From NCBI GenBank assembly GCA_034620365.1, contig JAQGEQ010000084.1, forward strand, positions 2,604,001 to 2,668,000: a DNA stretch of 64,000 nt. The letters run 5' to 3'. The DNA is from Pegea sp. RAD2-039 (taxonomy: Eukaryota > Chordata > Thaliacea > Salpida > Salpidae). Below are positions 13,341 through 27,040 of the stretch, piece after piece. The stretch's first letter is position 1. Every line of letters starts with the position of its first letter. The notes under the pieces are model-generated. The model was not told the origin of the DNA. It was given only the letters and a program-made list of their open reading frames with translations, and made no database searches. Made by a program: the position numbers and the translations under genes.

Positions 13341-16300
13341 TTGACAAAAAAGTTGAAGTTTAATCTGTGCTCAGACTTGTTTTAAGTTCATCTCTAGAAT
13401 CATTTTCTAAAGAATCTAAAACAAATGTCATTTTCTAGCTTACACTAAACACTGAGTTTGAATGTAGTATTAAAAGTAGCTATAAGTTTGAAGAAGACAT
13501 TTTTGAAATAACGTAATTACATTAAAAATATGTCTTTGATGTCGGCACAAGTTAAACATTTAAAAATATAAAATATTACCTTTGACAAAAAATATTTTGA
13601 AAATTACATAACATACATTACAGTTTTAGTAAAAAAAACTTTAAGTTATCCGCTAGTAGTGCTGATGTACCAGTTATTAAAACGATTTCCAATTAAAACA
13701 ATAAATATTAACTCTAAATGATATTTTTATTTGAAACAAAGTAGCAATAGTTTTGATATATTACATAAAGCTATTGTTGATAGCGCTTTACATTTCAAGC
13801 ACGTGTTTAAGCTTTGATAAAAGCAATAATTTGATTTTATCGCTACTTTGTGGTCTATATTTTGCAACGACTTAGTTATTTGTATCCAACATTTTCTGTG
13901 TTAAAGTAAGTTTTTTTAATTTCACACAAATATAATTACATATTTATTAAATAATGATAAGCATAATACCTCAAATTGTTTGCCCACAAATTTACATTGA
14001 AAACTAAGAGATATGTTTTTAGATCACCATAACATTTTAATTTTTTTATCAAGTTTGTTTGAATAAATGAATGAGGTTAGCTTGCTAGTAACTAAGTTTT
14101 TTTAACCTTATTTTATGATAATAGTAACTACTAATACTATTAATAATTTATGAATATTAAAGGTTTATGAAGAATTTTGTTGTGAAAAATATATTCTTCG
14201 TCAAACGTATTATACTTCCATTTCTGCTAAATTAGAATAATAAAACTTAGTTAAGTATTTATAACTATTTTAACTTAAACTTTGTAATGAGTTGAAGTTT
14301 CTTCTTAAAACCATCGAATCAAGGAAAGATTCTTTATATAGTTTCTTATCTTAGATTTATTTTAACTGAGAAAAATTGTACAATTTATTTATCGGTTCCC
14401 AATACACAACAAGTTACACAACTCAGTTACAGGTTAAGCCTAAAAATAAATGGTTTGTAAACAAACAATGAATTTTTGGAATTAAAAATGGCTATGTTAT
14501 TAAGTTCTATGTAAACTTTATGTAAAAATAACTTTGAATAATAATTTTATTTATAAATTGACAAATAAGTATTATTCTATATTTCTACATATTTGTTCAG
14601 TTTACGAAAAGTTGTGTGATTAAATTAATGATAAACAATTTAGTCTTCAGCATAGTAGAATATAACAAAGTTATTTTGAAAAATATATAAGTTTTGAACA
14701 AAATTTAAAAAAGCGGAAATAAGTTTGATGAAAATATTGATAAACTTATTCAAAGTTTTTTTTTTTCATTTAACCAGATTTTGTTTTGCAAAATAAAAAA
14801 TCTAAGCAAGTTTGTCAATATAAGAAGATTATATATTTTTTGTTTTTTGTAAGGTTGAATATATTTATACCTTAAAATATTTTTATGTAATTAGCAACAA
14901 AGTTTGAAACTGTCGGCCCTTTTGCAAGTCAAAGATAACGAATTATGGTGTGATTTTCTCAGCGATTAGATTTCATTTAATTAAAAATTAGTATTTAGTT
15001 TTTGCCATCTTGTACACTTGCTTTTTAAAATTTTTTTTCTTCATTTCAACCAAATAAATGTATTTAAAATCTTAAAAGCAAAAGGTGCGAATAGAATGCA
15101 AAGTATTTAATTTTATAAGAATTAAATTTTAGATAAATCTAAAAAGATTTAATGCCCACCGACCTCACTGTTATTTTTTATAAGATCGTGGCCAGCCTAT
15201 ATTTTAGTTATAAAGGTTGAATATCGCGTATAGTGTTTCTCATCTGTAGAAAGATGACAGTTTTCAGAATTATTTAAGTAAATCTAGATACTTAGCAAGT
15301 AGTATATACAACAAATATCAATTTTGCTTCAACAACGAACATTTTCAATTTTGAATTCGACAAATTGTTCTGTCAAAAAATAAAGTTTCTAACATGCAAA
15401 CAGCAGTTTAGTCATGACACTTTATTCAAGGAATTAGATACAAACAAAAGTATAAACATTTTAGTGGTTTTAAATCAACAACACAACAGTAGTTAACACT
15501 GAAGAGTAATTGATTTAATTTTAGTCCTCCTGAAGCACTTAAGTCTTGTTTGTTTTTAGTTTGATGGAAAATTCTTCGATACCGCAAACTTAAATATATC
15601 TTTAGCTTTGCTTAAACATTTTTCTTTCAAGAATAATTGAGAGCATTTTAGATTACAAATTTAACAAGAAGCCTTTTCACTGTATATTTTATTTCGTTAA
15701 GCTCATTAAGTTTTTTGAAGTTATGAGAATCAGATAGATTTTTCAAAATATTTTAAACTTTTTTCAACTCATCAAGCTTTAATTAAAACTAAAACTTTAT
15801 GTAAAGAGCTAATTAGGATTTTATCGAATATTTGATTAATTTAATCATTTTCTTTTTTGATCTGTTTTTTTAAATGCTAGTCTTTAAGATGTTTGGTTTC
15901 TTTAACCTGTTATAATCTTTCAAGCATTTTTGATAAATGTTTTTTGTAGTAAGAATTTTCCATTAGTTAATAAAAGTCACAAAAGTTCTGTTTGTGAAAA
16001 TTGAACTATTCAGACGATGTCTTTACTAGAACTTACATTAAAGAAATAAAAACTACGGAAAAATATCTTTCAAGTCGATGTCAACATGGAAGGCTATTCA
16101 TAGCTGATAGTTAGATACTTTTATAACGTTACGGTTCGGTAATAATTACTTTTAAATTGTGAAGATAAGAAACATTGAAAATTAATTTTGAATGCAAGTT
16201 CTAACATTAGTAAAAGCAGTATTAAGCATAATAAGAAAGAACTCCGCCAGATATGTTTACATTTGATTCTACTGAGGAAAAATTGAATTTTATGCTGTTA

Positions 16301-18530
16301 TAATATCCTTATAATCTTTGAAAATCTATTTACCTCAAGTTTTAGTGTTTGGTAAAAATTATTTGAATGTGTAATTTATTAATTCAAAGTTTATCTTATA
16401 GCGTAATGTTTAGATAGCAATTTTTGTTTAGTTTTATGCTCTTACCAAATTTCACACTGCACTTATTTAATTTAGTTTTAATCTTAAACTATTCATAGAA
16501 TAGTTATATTTTTATTTAGAGAAATTTTAATAATGTTTACTAATTTTTGTTAATTGTACATTTTTTTAATTACACTATTTTAGTAAACACCTTTTCGCCA
16601 TTTTGTTATTTAATAAAGTAATTTAGCTTTTACAAAAATCATTTATGTAGCAAAAGTGTAATTAAGAATCATTAAATTTAATAATTTAATTAGAAAACCA
16701 AAATTTAAATGAAAACTGAACACAATTTTGAACAACTTGTCATACACTATCACACATCAGATATTAAACTTGAGTTTTTACAAACATAACTATACAAATA
16801 ATCTTTAAATCAAAAAAGAAAAATGAGCTGTCAATATATGCTTCTATACGTTCTGTTCCAATAAAACACGTGCTGATTTCATCTCTAAATGTTTTTACTG
16901 CAAACTTGTTTTGAAAAGTCTGTAAAACGAATTCTTTCGTAGAATAAAGCTCAGTTCCTTTAAGAAAAATTGCAGCAAAATGTAGAAGAAAATTGTTGAA
17001 GACAGTTTGAAAAATGTGAACTAGAATAAGACTTATTTTAAAATTCGTTTTTAGTCACACTTTATCAGTTTGATAAACAAACTAATCAATCAGTTCGCAT
17101 AAACTTCTTTGTATTGAAATATGTTTTGCATTTTATTAACTTTTCAAGTCAAGCAAATTCTAGACTGATAAAAGAAAAAGAAAAATACTCTGAGATGAGA
17201 AGTTTGAAGTTATTTAAGTTTATTATTTTTATAGATCTTTAGCGCAGAAAATAAAACTTTATAGAAAGAAAGAAACTCGATAAATTTGAAAAAAGAAACT
17301 AAATTACTTAATTAAGATAACTGAAATCAATTTATAATACTTTATTTTTGGCTTTGTTAATTACTTTAGAAATTCGAACACTTCTGTTGGTGCCGCATTT
17401 TTTGGTAAATTTTATTTTAGCCATTTTATATAAAAGTTAAAAACAGTTTATAATTAAATTATAAATACTGATTTTTCTCTACACCTTTTTGGTGTAATAG
17501 TGTTATATTTCGAATAGTATTGTTTTGTAGATATTTTACAGATATATAGGTAAAATAGTTTCAACAAAACATTTTTAGTTTTATCTGAAATTCAAATCAT
17601 AGTTTATTGTAAACAATCGCATGTGTACTCAGTAGTAGTTTCTCAAGTTATATGATTGCAACAGAAAAATGATTTTTTTGCAGCGAAAAGCTTAGATTCA
17701 ACAAATATTTAAAAGAAAGTTGAATTATAAAATAATATACTTTGTTTATAATTTATTGTTTGGAATTGGAACCATAAACTATTCAATCACGTTAATAATC
17801 GATTGGACAATTTGATATCGTCCAAAACGCTCCAAACCAAATTTTTGTAGTACTACTGTAATAGTAAACAGAAATAACAATTTTTTTTGTAACAAATTTG
17901 TAGACAGGTTTATTAACAAATAAAAAAGTTCCCTAAACGTTTTCTTGTAGTTTACTAATTACTTTACAAACCGTCTAATTTGTTTATTTGATAATCTGAG
18001 GTTTTGTATATTAAATTATCTTAATGTAAAAAATTTCTAAGCTTTCAGCTGTTTTCTTGATTTGTGGTCCAATTTTGTGAGATTTGCTCCTCAGTCAAGG
18101 AGGTCTTTGATGATCGTAGCAAATATAAAATTTGTTGAGCTATTAAATATCATATAGGCAACAAATTCTAAAAAAAAAGAGTTTTATAAGCGTTCAAATG
18201 TTTTTATGATATGAAATGCAACAAAATAGTCGAACCTACCTTAGAAATTTATTAGGGATTTATATGATTTTCTGAAATGTATTTTAAGTTTAACTTCATT
18301 TTATCAGACCAGAAGTTCACCTGAAACGAAATAGTTGTTTATTCTCAATTCTACTTAAAAAACACAAATTACTTTGTTTGAAAAATGTTAAAAGTATTTC
18401 TCTTTTATAAATTCTCTTAAAAATAGTAATTAGCGGTAAAAATATAAAAACAAAATATGATATAAAGCAAACTTTATCTGGCATTAATACAATTAAGCAA
18501 TAATTTCAACTGTACATCAGGTAAACATTT
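13340..18530. other. Intergenic AT-rich DNA
   Basis: No supported gene, RNA or transposon was seen in this stretch. Confidence 0.6.
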
Positions 18531-18539
18531 TTTCTAAAT

Positions 18540-18800
18540 GTTTTGCTGCATATAGTTGTACAACTTCTAAGTGCCCTTGACCACCAAGTCCAAGATTTGT
18601 ATCTTTGAAAGGTTTTCTCGATCTAGGTTTGCTAACCGAAAAGATCTTTTAGTTGAGGAGTCTTTCTGACTCTCGTAAATTGATCTAAGAAACTTTTTTC
18701 TAAGCTTTAAAGTTTTTGTTTTGTTTTTGAGATTTGAACTATCGTTGCATTTAACCAGTTAGTATCACATTTCAAAGTTCCTAGAGCTACCAGGCAAGCA
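18540..18800 (-). repeat. Possible eroded tRNA-derived repeat
   Basis: This is a GC-richer patch in AT-rich DNA. Reading the minus strand from about 18762 there is an A-box-like CTAACTGGTTAAATGC, then a B-box-like AGTTCAAATCTC (18740-18729). They lie too close together for a full tRNA, but the spacing is like the armless head of the SINE at 62.5 kb. The possible T-stem pairs poorly and no target-site duplication was found, so this is tentative. Confidence 0.2.
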
Positions 18801-21800
18801 CACATGTATTTTTTCACTAATCCAAAATATTTAATGCAATATAAGAATCCAAAAAGAAAAGACAGCTGAAAAGCCTTTTAGAATATCGTTAGAGTTTGTT
18901 AAATTCAATAAGAATTATAGGTTATTTTCTTGTTACAGTTCTGTAGTTTATTTTTCAAATTTAAGAAATATTTTTAAGGACTTATCGTACTCTAGTTGTT
19001 TTATTAATCATAATCAACAATGATATTAATTACAAGAAGTTTCTTGAAATCTTTTACTCTGCAAAAATAATGATCGAAAAAATAAAGCAACAAATTAAAA
19101 AATAAGGATTTTGTTTTAACTTTTTTCTAGTAAAATTTTGAGTTAAAAAAAATGTTTCATCATTAGCTACTTTAGAAAAAAATAAATCTCACAATCTTTG
19201 GTGCACTACAACCTAAGTTTAATCAAAATAAATCTGAAGTTAAATAGAACCATGTTATCAATTAAAGTAATTTTGTATACAAGCATTCACTCTCTTCTTG
19301 CACGCTCGTGATATAAGACAGGAAAAAAATCTTTCTAAAAACGTTGTAAGACTTATTTATCAATATATAAATAACAACGTTACATTTCAAAAGTTTATAA
19401 TAGGCAAAAACTCAGAATTAAGGTAATAGTATTAAGTTGCATCGTTCAGAAATAAAAGCAAGCAAACAAATCAAATTAATTAATAATTCATTCGGCGTAT
19501 TTGTTATAGTTAATCTGCATATGCTCAAAGAATTATAAGATGAAGAGAGGTATTTGCTCAAATAGTGATGATAAATTAGCTATCAGCTAATACCTGGCTT
19601 GTAAGTTATTGCAGAAGAGTGTGAAAACGTGATAAAATTATTTTAATCTGATTATATATTTTTTCACGCTCTATCGTACATAATCTTGTTGATTTATCAT
19701 TAAGAGTATTGACCAACTAATGAATATCTATCGAGTCTTGAATATAAGTGATAGTTTTTTGTTGTTAGAATTTATTATTAATAATTATTTGGTGGATCTT
19801 CTTTGAAGTCACAAAAACGTTATGGTTTGTTTAGTTTGCTTACTAATCATATTTATATAATAAACTTTATAAAGATAAACAAATAAATAAACAAAAATGA
19901 AATTTTCCAAACTATAAACTTTGTTATACTTTAAATTGTCACTGTCACGAAGTTAAATATAGCTTGCTTTCTATATTTTATCTTCATATCAAAGTTTAAA
20001 AAATAAGTATGATAGAAAATTATAAACAAAATAAATAGCTCTTGAACTGTTAGTACTATCGTCTAGTACTCTCAAATTTAAATAAGATATTGAAAAAATG
20101 GCCGACCTTTGAATTAACAGAAAACTAAAAAAAGCAACTCAACGCTATATATTTAAATAGTTGACATGAAATTAAAAGCTTTATCTAGAGCCTTACACAA
20201 CTGAAAGACTTTGACTTAAGCTTGCAGTTAAGATGAAGTGATAATGCTTTTATAGTCTCATTAGTGGATGTAGTTTGCACAGTTTTCGTGCTGTAATAAA
20301 AAGCTTTAATAGTTGAGTAGTGGTAAGAAGTAGAATTAAATGTATTTAGGAATTTCAAGTTATTGTTTACAGTTAGAATACGATGTTTATTTATTTGTTA
20401 AATTATTATTTTTTAATCAGCATCTGTTTTTATCGATTAAGATCTAGAAATTATCAGGTAAATAGAGTAGAACAAAAAGTCAGACATTACTCGAAACAAA
20501 CGATGATAATTTCGAATTTTTTAAAAGGTTTTTTAATCATTTACCTGGCAAAATGCCTTAGGCATATTGAAGAAAAAAAATTATAACTTCGCTGAGTTTT
20601 TGTTTGCCAAATGTTTTGCTTTATTGTTCTTTGTATCTAGTAAAGGGATACTTTACCAACTACATCAAAACCTTATTCCAAAATTGTAGCCAAAGTCTTT
20701 TTCTGTATTAACTGTAACTTATCTGTAAATAATAAAGATGCGTTCTAAGTTGACAGTCAAACTAGACTATCACTTTCAAAGAAAACATTGTCACTGGCTA
20801 GTTGGCAAGATGCATCAACCTCTTTACTTATGGTTGATTGCATTTTTACTCACAGAATCATTATATTTTGGCAGTTATAAGGTTTTCAATCAAGGTTAAA
20901 ATTTTAAAGAGTAATTAGAAAGCTACTGCTTATTTAGCACATATGCTTGTCACGTTCAAACTTCATTAACCACCTGTCTGTTTAAATTTTAGATTTTTTC
21001 TTGAAAAGTCTTCTATCATTTATATTAAATAATTAAAATCTTTTTGCAAAGTTTACATTTTTACTTTTATTTAAGAAACATAAAATATTTTTCTAAATAA
21101 TTTTTAATTTCTATCTTTTAGGATAAACTTTCAATATAGTTGATTTAGATATACTTAAAACCTGGTAAAATCTTGAAAATAGTGTAAAACAGCTTTTAAA
21201 AGAGAACAGTTAAAATGTTTGCAAAAAACATTCTATTAAAACATTTTAAAGTCTGAATTTTTGTAATAGAGATATCGTGTTACATTATTGCAGAATAAAA
21301 TTTACATAAAAGCTATATTAAGTTCCTCGGCGTGAAAATGTTAAAAAGATATATTCGAAAATAATGAAAAGCCGCTCAAGCAAACTACAAAATCTGAAAA
21401 GTTTAAATACAAAGTTTTAAGTTTCAACCTTTAGCTAAAATATATATTTACTGATTTATATCAACAGCAATCTAAGATATCAACCAGTTAACTTAAGGTT
21501 TTGAATTGAACATAAAAAAAACAAATCATATTTCAGTTAAAAGAAAAAACTGTTTAAAGTTTACTAATAACTGACTGGTATGAAATTGGAAATTTAAATT
21601 TCATAAAATAAGATAATCTTAAAGTTTGATAAAAGCAACATACCAACTTTAAGAAATGTTTTAGGTATCACCAAATTGAGAAACTTCAAAAAACTTCAGT
21701 GATATGTATATTTGTATTTGCATAGTTAATCTACTACAATTGATAAACATTTAAAATTCTAAGTTGTTTTCTTAAATATTGCTCTAGTAAAAGAGAAAAT

Positions 21801-22800
21801 ATTAAATAACTTTTACAATTTATCCTAATTATGATGAAATAGAAAGATGCAAAGTTAAATTTTATTAATCTAGAAATTAGTTGGAAAAGTTCTTGAAATT
21901 TATTTATAAGAAGATACAGCTTAAATATCATCACCAACTTTAAGATATGAAGATTATATTACATATAACCTTATAAGCGTTCTTAAACTTAGCTAATTTA
22001 CTGTAACTAAACAAGTTTTAAAGTTACTACTAGATAATATATCTTTCATAATTAAAAGATTTAGTAGATATATAAATATATAAGAACAAGATTAACTTAT
22101 CAAAAAAACTCGAAAACGTTATTAGAGAAAATGACAAAGTTGGACATGAATACAAAACTTTAACATAAAAAAAAACTGAATAGCTGTTAATATGTAAAAA
22201 CTTTGCTGCTCTACAATCTACTACATGTACTTTTATTGAAATATTTAAATTTATACAATACGAAGTTTTAATATATGAATATGATGAGTTTCAAATAAAC
22301 TCCTAGTTTCAAAGTTAAAAACTTTTAGTTATTTACAGGTCTTAAAAAACAAAGTAATTTTATTACTTTAGTATAGCCGAAAAAAGCATTCACAAATAAA
22401 ATATAAATGGCGTCACTTCTTAAAAGGTTTGCTTCTAGTAATTTTCAATTTATGGAGAATAAATCCCTGGATATTTTGACTTTAAGAAACAAGAAAAACT
22501 AAACTGATTCTTATTAACTCTTATGTCGATTATCGTTTAAAATCTTTATGAGCTTAAGTAACTCAAAACAAGTCGAACTTTTTGCTAGAATTTTTTTGTC
22601 TTTTCATCCTTTTAACTTTTCTGTCTTTAAGCTTTATCTTGTCGATTAGTGCCAATAGAAGTAGTTTTTCATCCACTTATTGTAGATTACGGCTTTAAGA
22701 AGTTAACCACGCAAAAAGATTTTAGATTATTTGAAGTTACAACTGACTTCTCACTGCTCAAATATTGAATAAATTACAAAGTCATCTGATTCAAACTTAT
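18800..22800. other. Intergenic AT-rich DNA
   Basis: Mostly background. A small balanced patch at about 20730-20860 has TCF-like (CTTTCAAAG) and SOX-like (AACATTGT) words. No gene was recognised. Confidence 0.55.
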
Positions 22801-22925
22801 TAGCTGACTTACTTCTAAACAGCTCAGTGTCCAGTACAGCGAATAAATGAAATTGTGACCATAATGCAGCATCTTTATACTTGAGTGACGGTATTTTGGG
22901 TCAAAGAAAATTTGTTTACGTGAAA

Positions 22926-23529
22926 ATGGAGTTGTTGCCGTTTTCTTCTGAGCTTTTTACTGAAGCAGCCATCGACAAGCTGAAGATCGTTTTCAAGCAA
23001 AGCGAAGTGAGTTTTACTGTCAATATTGTTAAGGACAACACAGTATCATCCATAAACCACCAGTTGTTTCTTCTTTTCTGATCTAGGTTTAAATACTCTT
23101 CAATCTTAACAATACTTTGTTAAAACCTACTTGGTAAGATTTTTATTTTTTGGTGATTAACAAATAACATCATCTTTAGAAAATGAATTTTTAAAATTCT
23201 TATTTAAGACCACAACAGTGCTGTTTGAACTTTACTGATTGAAAATTTACTTTCATCAACATATTTTACACATTAAAATGAGTGATTATTATCAAAACAT
23301 TTTTACTAATGGACTTTCTATGCTGCAGATAACTCTTATAAAAAAGCTTTCTGAAAAACTAAATTTCGTCGGCTTATAACTATTATATAGAGTTAAAGAT
23401 TTCTTTAATCTATTTCCAACTTTTGTTTCTACAAATTAGTTACATGATCAATTTGTTTCCAATTTTCAATTTTTTCCATTATTTCTTTTGTTATTTTTCA
23501 TTTTGCAGAATTTTCTGAAAGAATTGTAA
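22926..23529 (+). CDS. Candidate two-exon small ORF, unrecognised
   Basis: An ATG in good context (AAAATGG) at 22926 opens 27 codons with unusually GC-ending codons for this window, beginning MELLPFSSEL. They run into a strong donor, GAA|GTGAGT, at 23007. A textbook acceptor, a T-rich tract ending TTTTGCAG, occurs 502 nt downstream. Joining in frame gives six more residues (NFLKEL) and a TAA at 23527-23529, for a 33-aa product. I recognise no family. It may instead be the first exon of a longer gene or a spliced non-coding RNA. Confidence 0.25.
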
Positions 23530-23539
23530 AGTGCAAAGG

Positions 23540-23945
23540 TTGCAAAAAGTTAAAGTAATTAGTCCTTGAGGGTTGAAGATTTGAAGAGGTTGGAATCTCG
23601 CGGATTCTGTTCTGTCCTCAAGATGAAATGTTTACAAAATTTTATCCTTCGACGCAGACGAATGAGCAACCTTTTTGAATGACCTGACTTTTGTATTTTG
23701 CTTATACTATGAGTGACTCTCCTGATTGTCTTACAGACCCTAATAAGATGAATTGAGTTCTTTCCAAATGACTTTCGGCCCAGTTGATCGCCCAAGCACC
23801 GAGAAAAACCCATCAATTGGATTGGCTAGAGTTAGAATTTCTATTAGTCATCATCGTTGGAAAGTGGAATCACTTTGCCAAATTTATGGAGCCTTAATTT
23901 CAACTCAAAAAGTAAGAGGGTATTTTAGTGTGGTCAATTAATTTT
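23540..23945. other. Balanced-composition island with splice-like signals
   Basis: Directly downstream of the candidate two-exon ORF. It contains an acceptor-like tract ending CTTACAG near 23730, an open plus-strand frame at about 23768-23920 ending at a donor-like AAA|GTAAGA, and an 85-codon open minus-strand frame. The plus frame has two stops just after the putative acceptor. No peptide matches a family known to me. It may be part of an orphan or non-coding transcript. Confidence 0.2.
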
Positions 23946-26900
23946 TTTACAATTAAATTGCTTTTAGATAATATTTTGGTGTCAGATTAAGATTGTCAAA
24001 AGCATAATTAAAAAATAGAGGTTTCTAAACGATTAAAAGTAGATTTTTAAATCATCAGATTTTCATTTTGTAATTAAACTTTACTTTTACAAAATTGACT
24101 TTCTGTTTTAGCATTAGCTTTTAGAAAGTTGAATTTCTTTTAATATACAAAAAGTGTTACATACGAAAGTTTTAATGACCCAGATAAACGACAATATGCT
24201 GCATCGAGCTTAAACAAAGATCTTCATTGTTTAGTAAAATAAAATGCTCGATAAACGTCACCAGAGCTAGTGCAGAGGTTTTTCTCATCACTTGTTGATG
24301 CTTTTTTGATATTATAGTTATAAAAAAAAAACTTACCTATAAACTGTTTTGACAAAAACATTTATAAACCAATTTGCTTTCTCACCTGTATGACCTTAAT
24401 GGTACAGCTATTTGTTGATTTAAAGTGTTTATAATATTGCTACTAGGTTGTTTTTATAGCTATGTCAATTAACAATTAGAAAAAATGATCATATTCTATT
24501 TACTGAATAAAAGCTCTTCGAAGTTCAAGCACAAAATGAAATATGTTTATTTAATTCAATTTATTGCTAACTTAAAAATAGTCATCTTATTATAAATGAT
24601 GAACATATCAATCATCATGAGTAAATGATAACTCAAATTAAAGCTTATTTTATTGATACCTAGATTTGTGTAAAAATAGTAAGGTTTATTAAAACAGTTT
24701 ACTTGCATTAACTTCATAGCTTAAAAAACTAAATTACAAAATAATTTTGTAAGTTTTTTCTTTAAATAATTTTAATGTAAAATTTAGTTTGATTAAATTA
24801 AATAGTTTGATTATATAATTAAGCCTTTTAGGAGATCAAATATAAGCTACTGATTTATTTTATGGCCAGGTTTATTAAAAGATAAGCTAAAAAATAGAAA
24901 GTTGTGTAACTTTTTTAACTTTCAAATATATCATAACCAACAGCAACAAAGTGATTCAAGCTTATTGGAAATTTTTCAAAAATCTAATTTCTTTTCAGAA
25001 ATGACTTTAATGTTTTGTTTATATAAACTTCTTTCAAAGATAAAAGATATTCAAAACAATTATCTTAAGTTTCTGTAATATTTAGCTCAATTTAAACTCT
25101 ACTCATCTAAAAGATGCTGATTAATTTAGTAGATAAAAAAGATTATTTTGTTTTAAACTTGTAATTTCAAAAAGTTTACTCAAGCTAGATGTTTTATGCT
25201 TTAATAAAATAAATTAATTTTTCATTGATTAGTGCAAATAATTCTATACAAATTCTGTGTTTACTTTAAAGAGATGATCAATGGAAAGTATATTTAAACA
25301 GAAAAGTTTTTTAGAAAAAGTTTACTAAGACTAAAATCGAAGCAGTTTTTTTTTGATAAAGATTCCAAAATACCAAGCACATCGATTTTTTAGAGACTTT
25401 AAAAAGTTTGCATTGAGAAAACTATCTATTATTTTGACCAAAAATAATTACATTGGAAGGAAAGCATCAGAAAGGTCTTGAACACACGTCAGGGAGTCTA
25501 AAAAAGCTTTCATAGGGTGGAAAAGAGAATAAAAACTATATTTCATGGCATGACAAGCTCCTGCGTTGCCCTAAGATACGTTTGTCGTGAAAACAAGAAC
25601 GCTGTTACGTCAGAAAGAACTAATGGACCTACTCCGACTAGCTTCATCTGTCTCTTCTTCAGAAAGAAAAAAAAACGAAATACCACCCGGTTCATTTCAC
25701 AAAATTGAATATTTTGTTGCTTTCAGTACCATCTACTCCTCATATCTTATTATTATTATTCGAATTGATAGAATGTTTTCAGGGTAAACCTTTAAAATTG
25801 GAATTTTTCCTTGTAAAGTTTCAATTATTGCCAAAAATCCGATTAAATTCAACTTATGCTGTTGTTATTATAAAAATATCCCTTGGACGGATCTTTACTT
25901 CCACTTTTTTGTTCTTATCTCCTATTTGAAATTGGTTTCATCAATTTTATTAAAATTCGTTTCTGCATTAGTATTTAAATAATTTATAAAAAAAGATCGT
26001 TCCTTATTTTGAGAGACAATTTTTAGCTTTTTTAATTATACCTTCTCTAATAGAAATGTAAATTTCAACTATTATTTTTAAATAACTCGGAATAATTGGT
26101 ATTATTTTAGTCAACTTAATTAAATATCAAGAGCAATATAAACTGAACTTTGGAATTAATGCTAATAGGAATATCAGTTGAGACAAATTATTGTAGGTTC
26201 CAAGTAAAAGTATTTTTTTGGTAAGCACAGTCCAGTTTCTTACTTTAGATTATTTTTAAGCCTTCAAAATTTCAAATTATCTGCAGTCAAGTAAGAATCA
26301 TGATTGAAAAGCACAGAACTTTTATTAAGAATTAACACTCTCAAAAAATGCCGGTTTTGAAAAAAAAATACTCGTCAAAGTCCATTAAACTTTCATCCAC
26401 GCTCACCTATGCTAATAATCACAAAATAAATAAACATATTTACTAAAATACAACAAAACAATTTTCTTTAAGTTTCTTTAACTTGTACTTTCTTATGTTT
26501 CAACATTTATCCTATTATTTAGAAGACAACTTTCATAAAACATTTTGTTGGTAAAACATTCACCACTTCATATCTTATTTTCGTTATGTTTTATAATTTT
26601 GTTGAATAACTATTATGTCATTTTCAAGTGCAATTTGAGTGTCTAATTCGAGGCTGCTATATTCGAGAAGAAAATGTTTTTCAACAAAAAGTTTTAAACT
26701 TATAACTATATTTTCAGTTAACTATTTTGCAAAACAGTAACAACTATTCTAACAAGACTAAAACTCTTTTTCTCTTTGTAGTTTGGTTATTGTTTTTTGT
26801 ACAAACTTTCCCCAATGCTTTTAAACTTTCAATCATAAAAACTTAAATTATATTCAAATAATAAAACTAGTAACCAAAAATTTCAAAAAGGTTTAAAAAT

Positions 26901-27040
26901 TTTATATTAAACCGCATTTAATTAAAGATTTGTGGAATATTTTTACAGCTCCAGGTACTACCCGTTCAAAACTTAGACTGATTGACAAAAAATCTTTTAA
27001 TTCTTAAATATTTCACTTCTTCGATAATCTTATATTAGGC
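23945..27040. other. Intergenic DNA with a small island at 25.46-25.71 kb
   Basis: AT-rich background. The stretch 25460-25710 is more balanced and holds overlapping short open frames plus ACGTCA words at 25486 and 25607. Both are within chance expectation. No gene is supported. Confidence 0.5.

Noticed and set aside
25517-25929. Three overlapping plus-strand open frames
   Set aside because: They overlap in different frames with low-complexity Ser/Ile/Lys content. None looks conserved, and at most one could be real.
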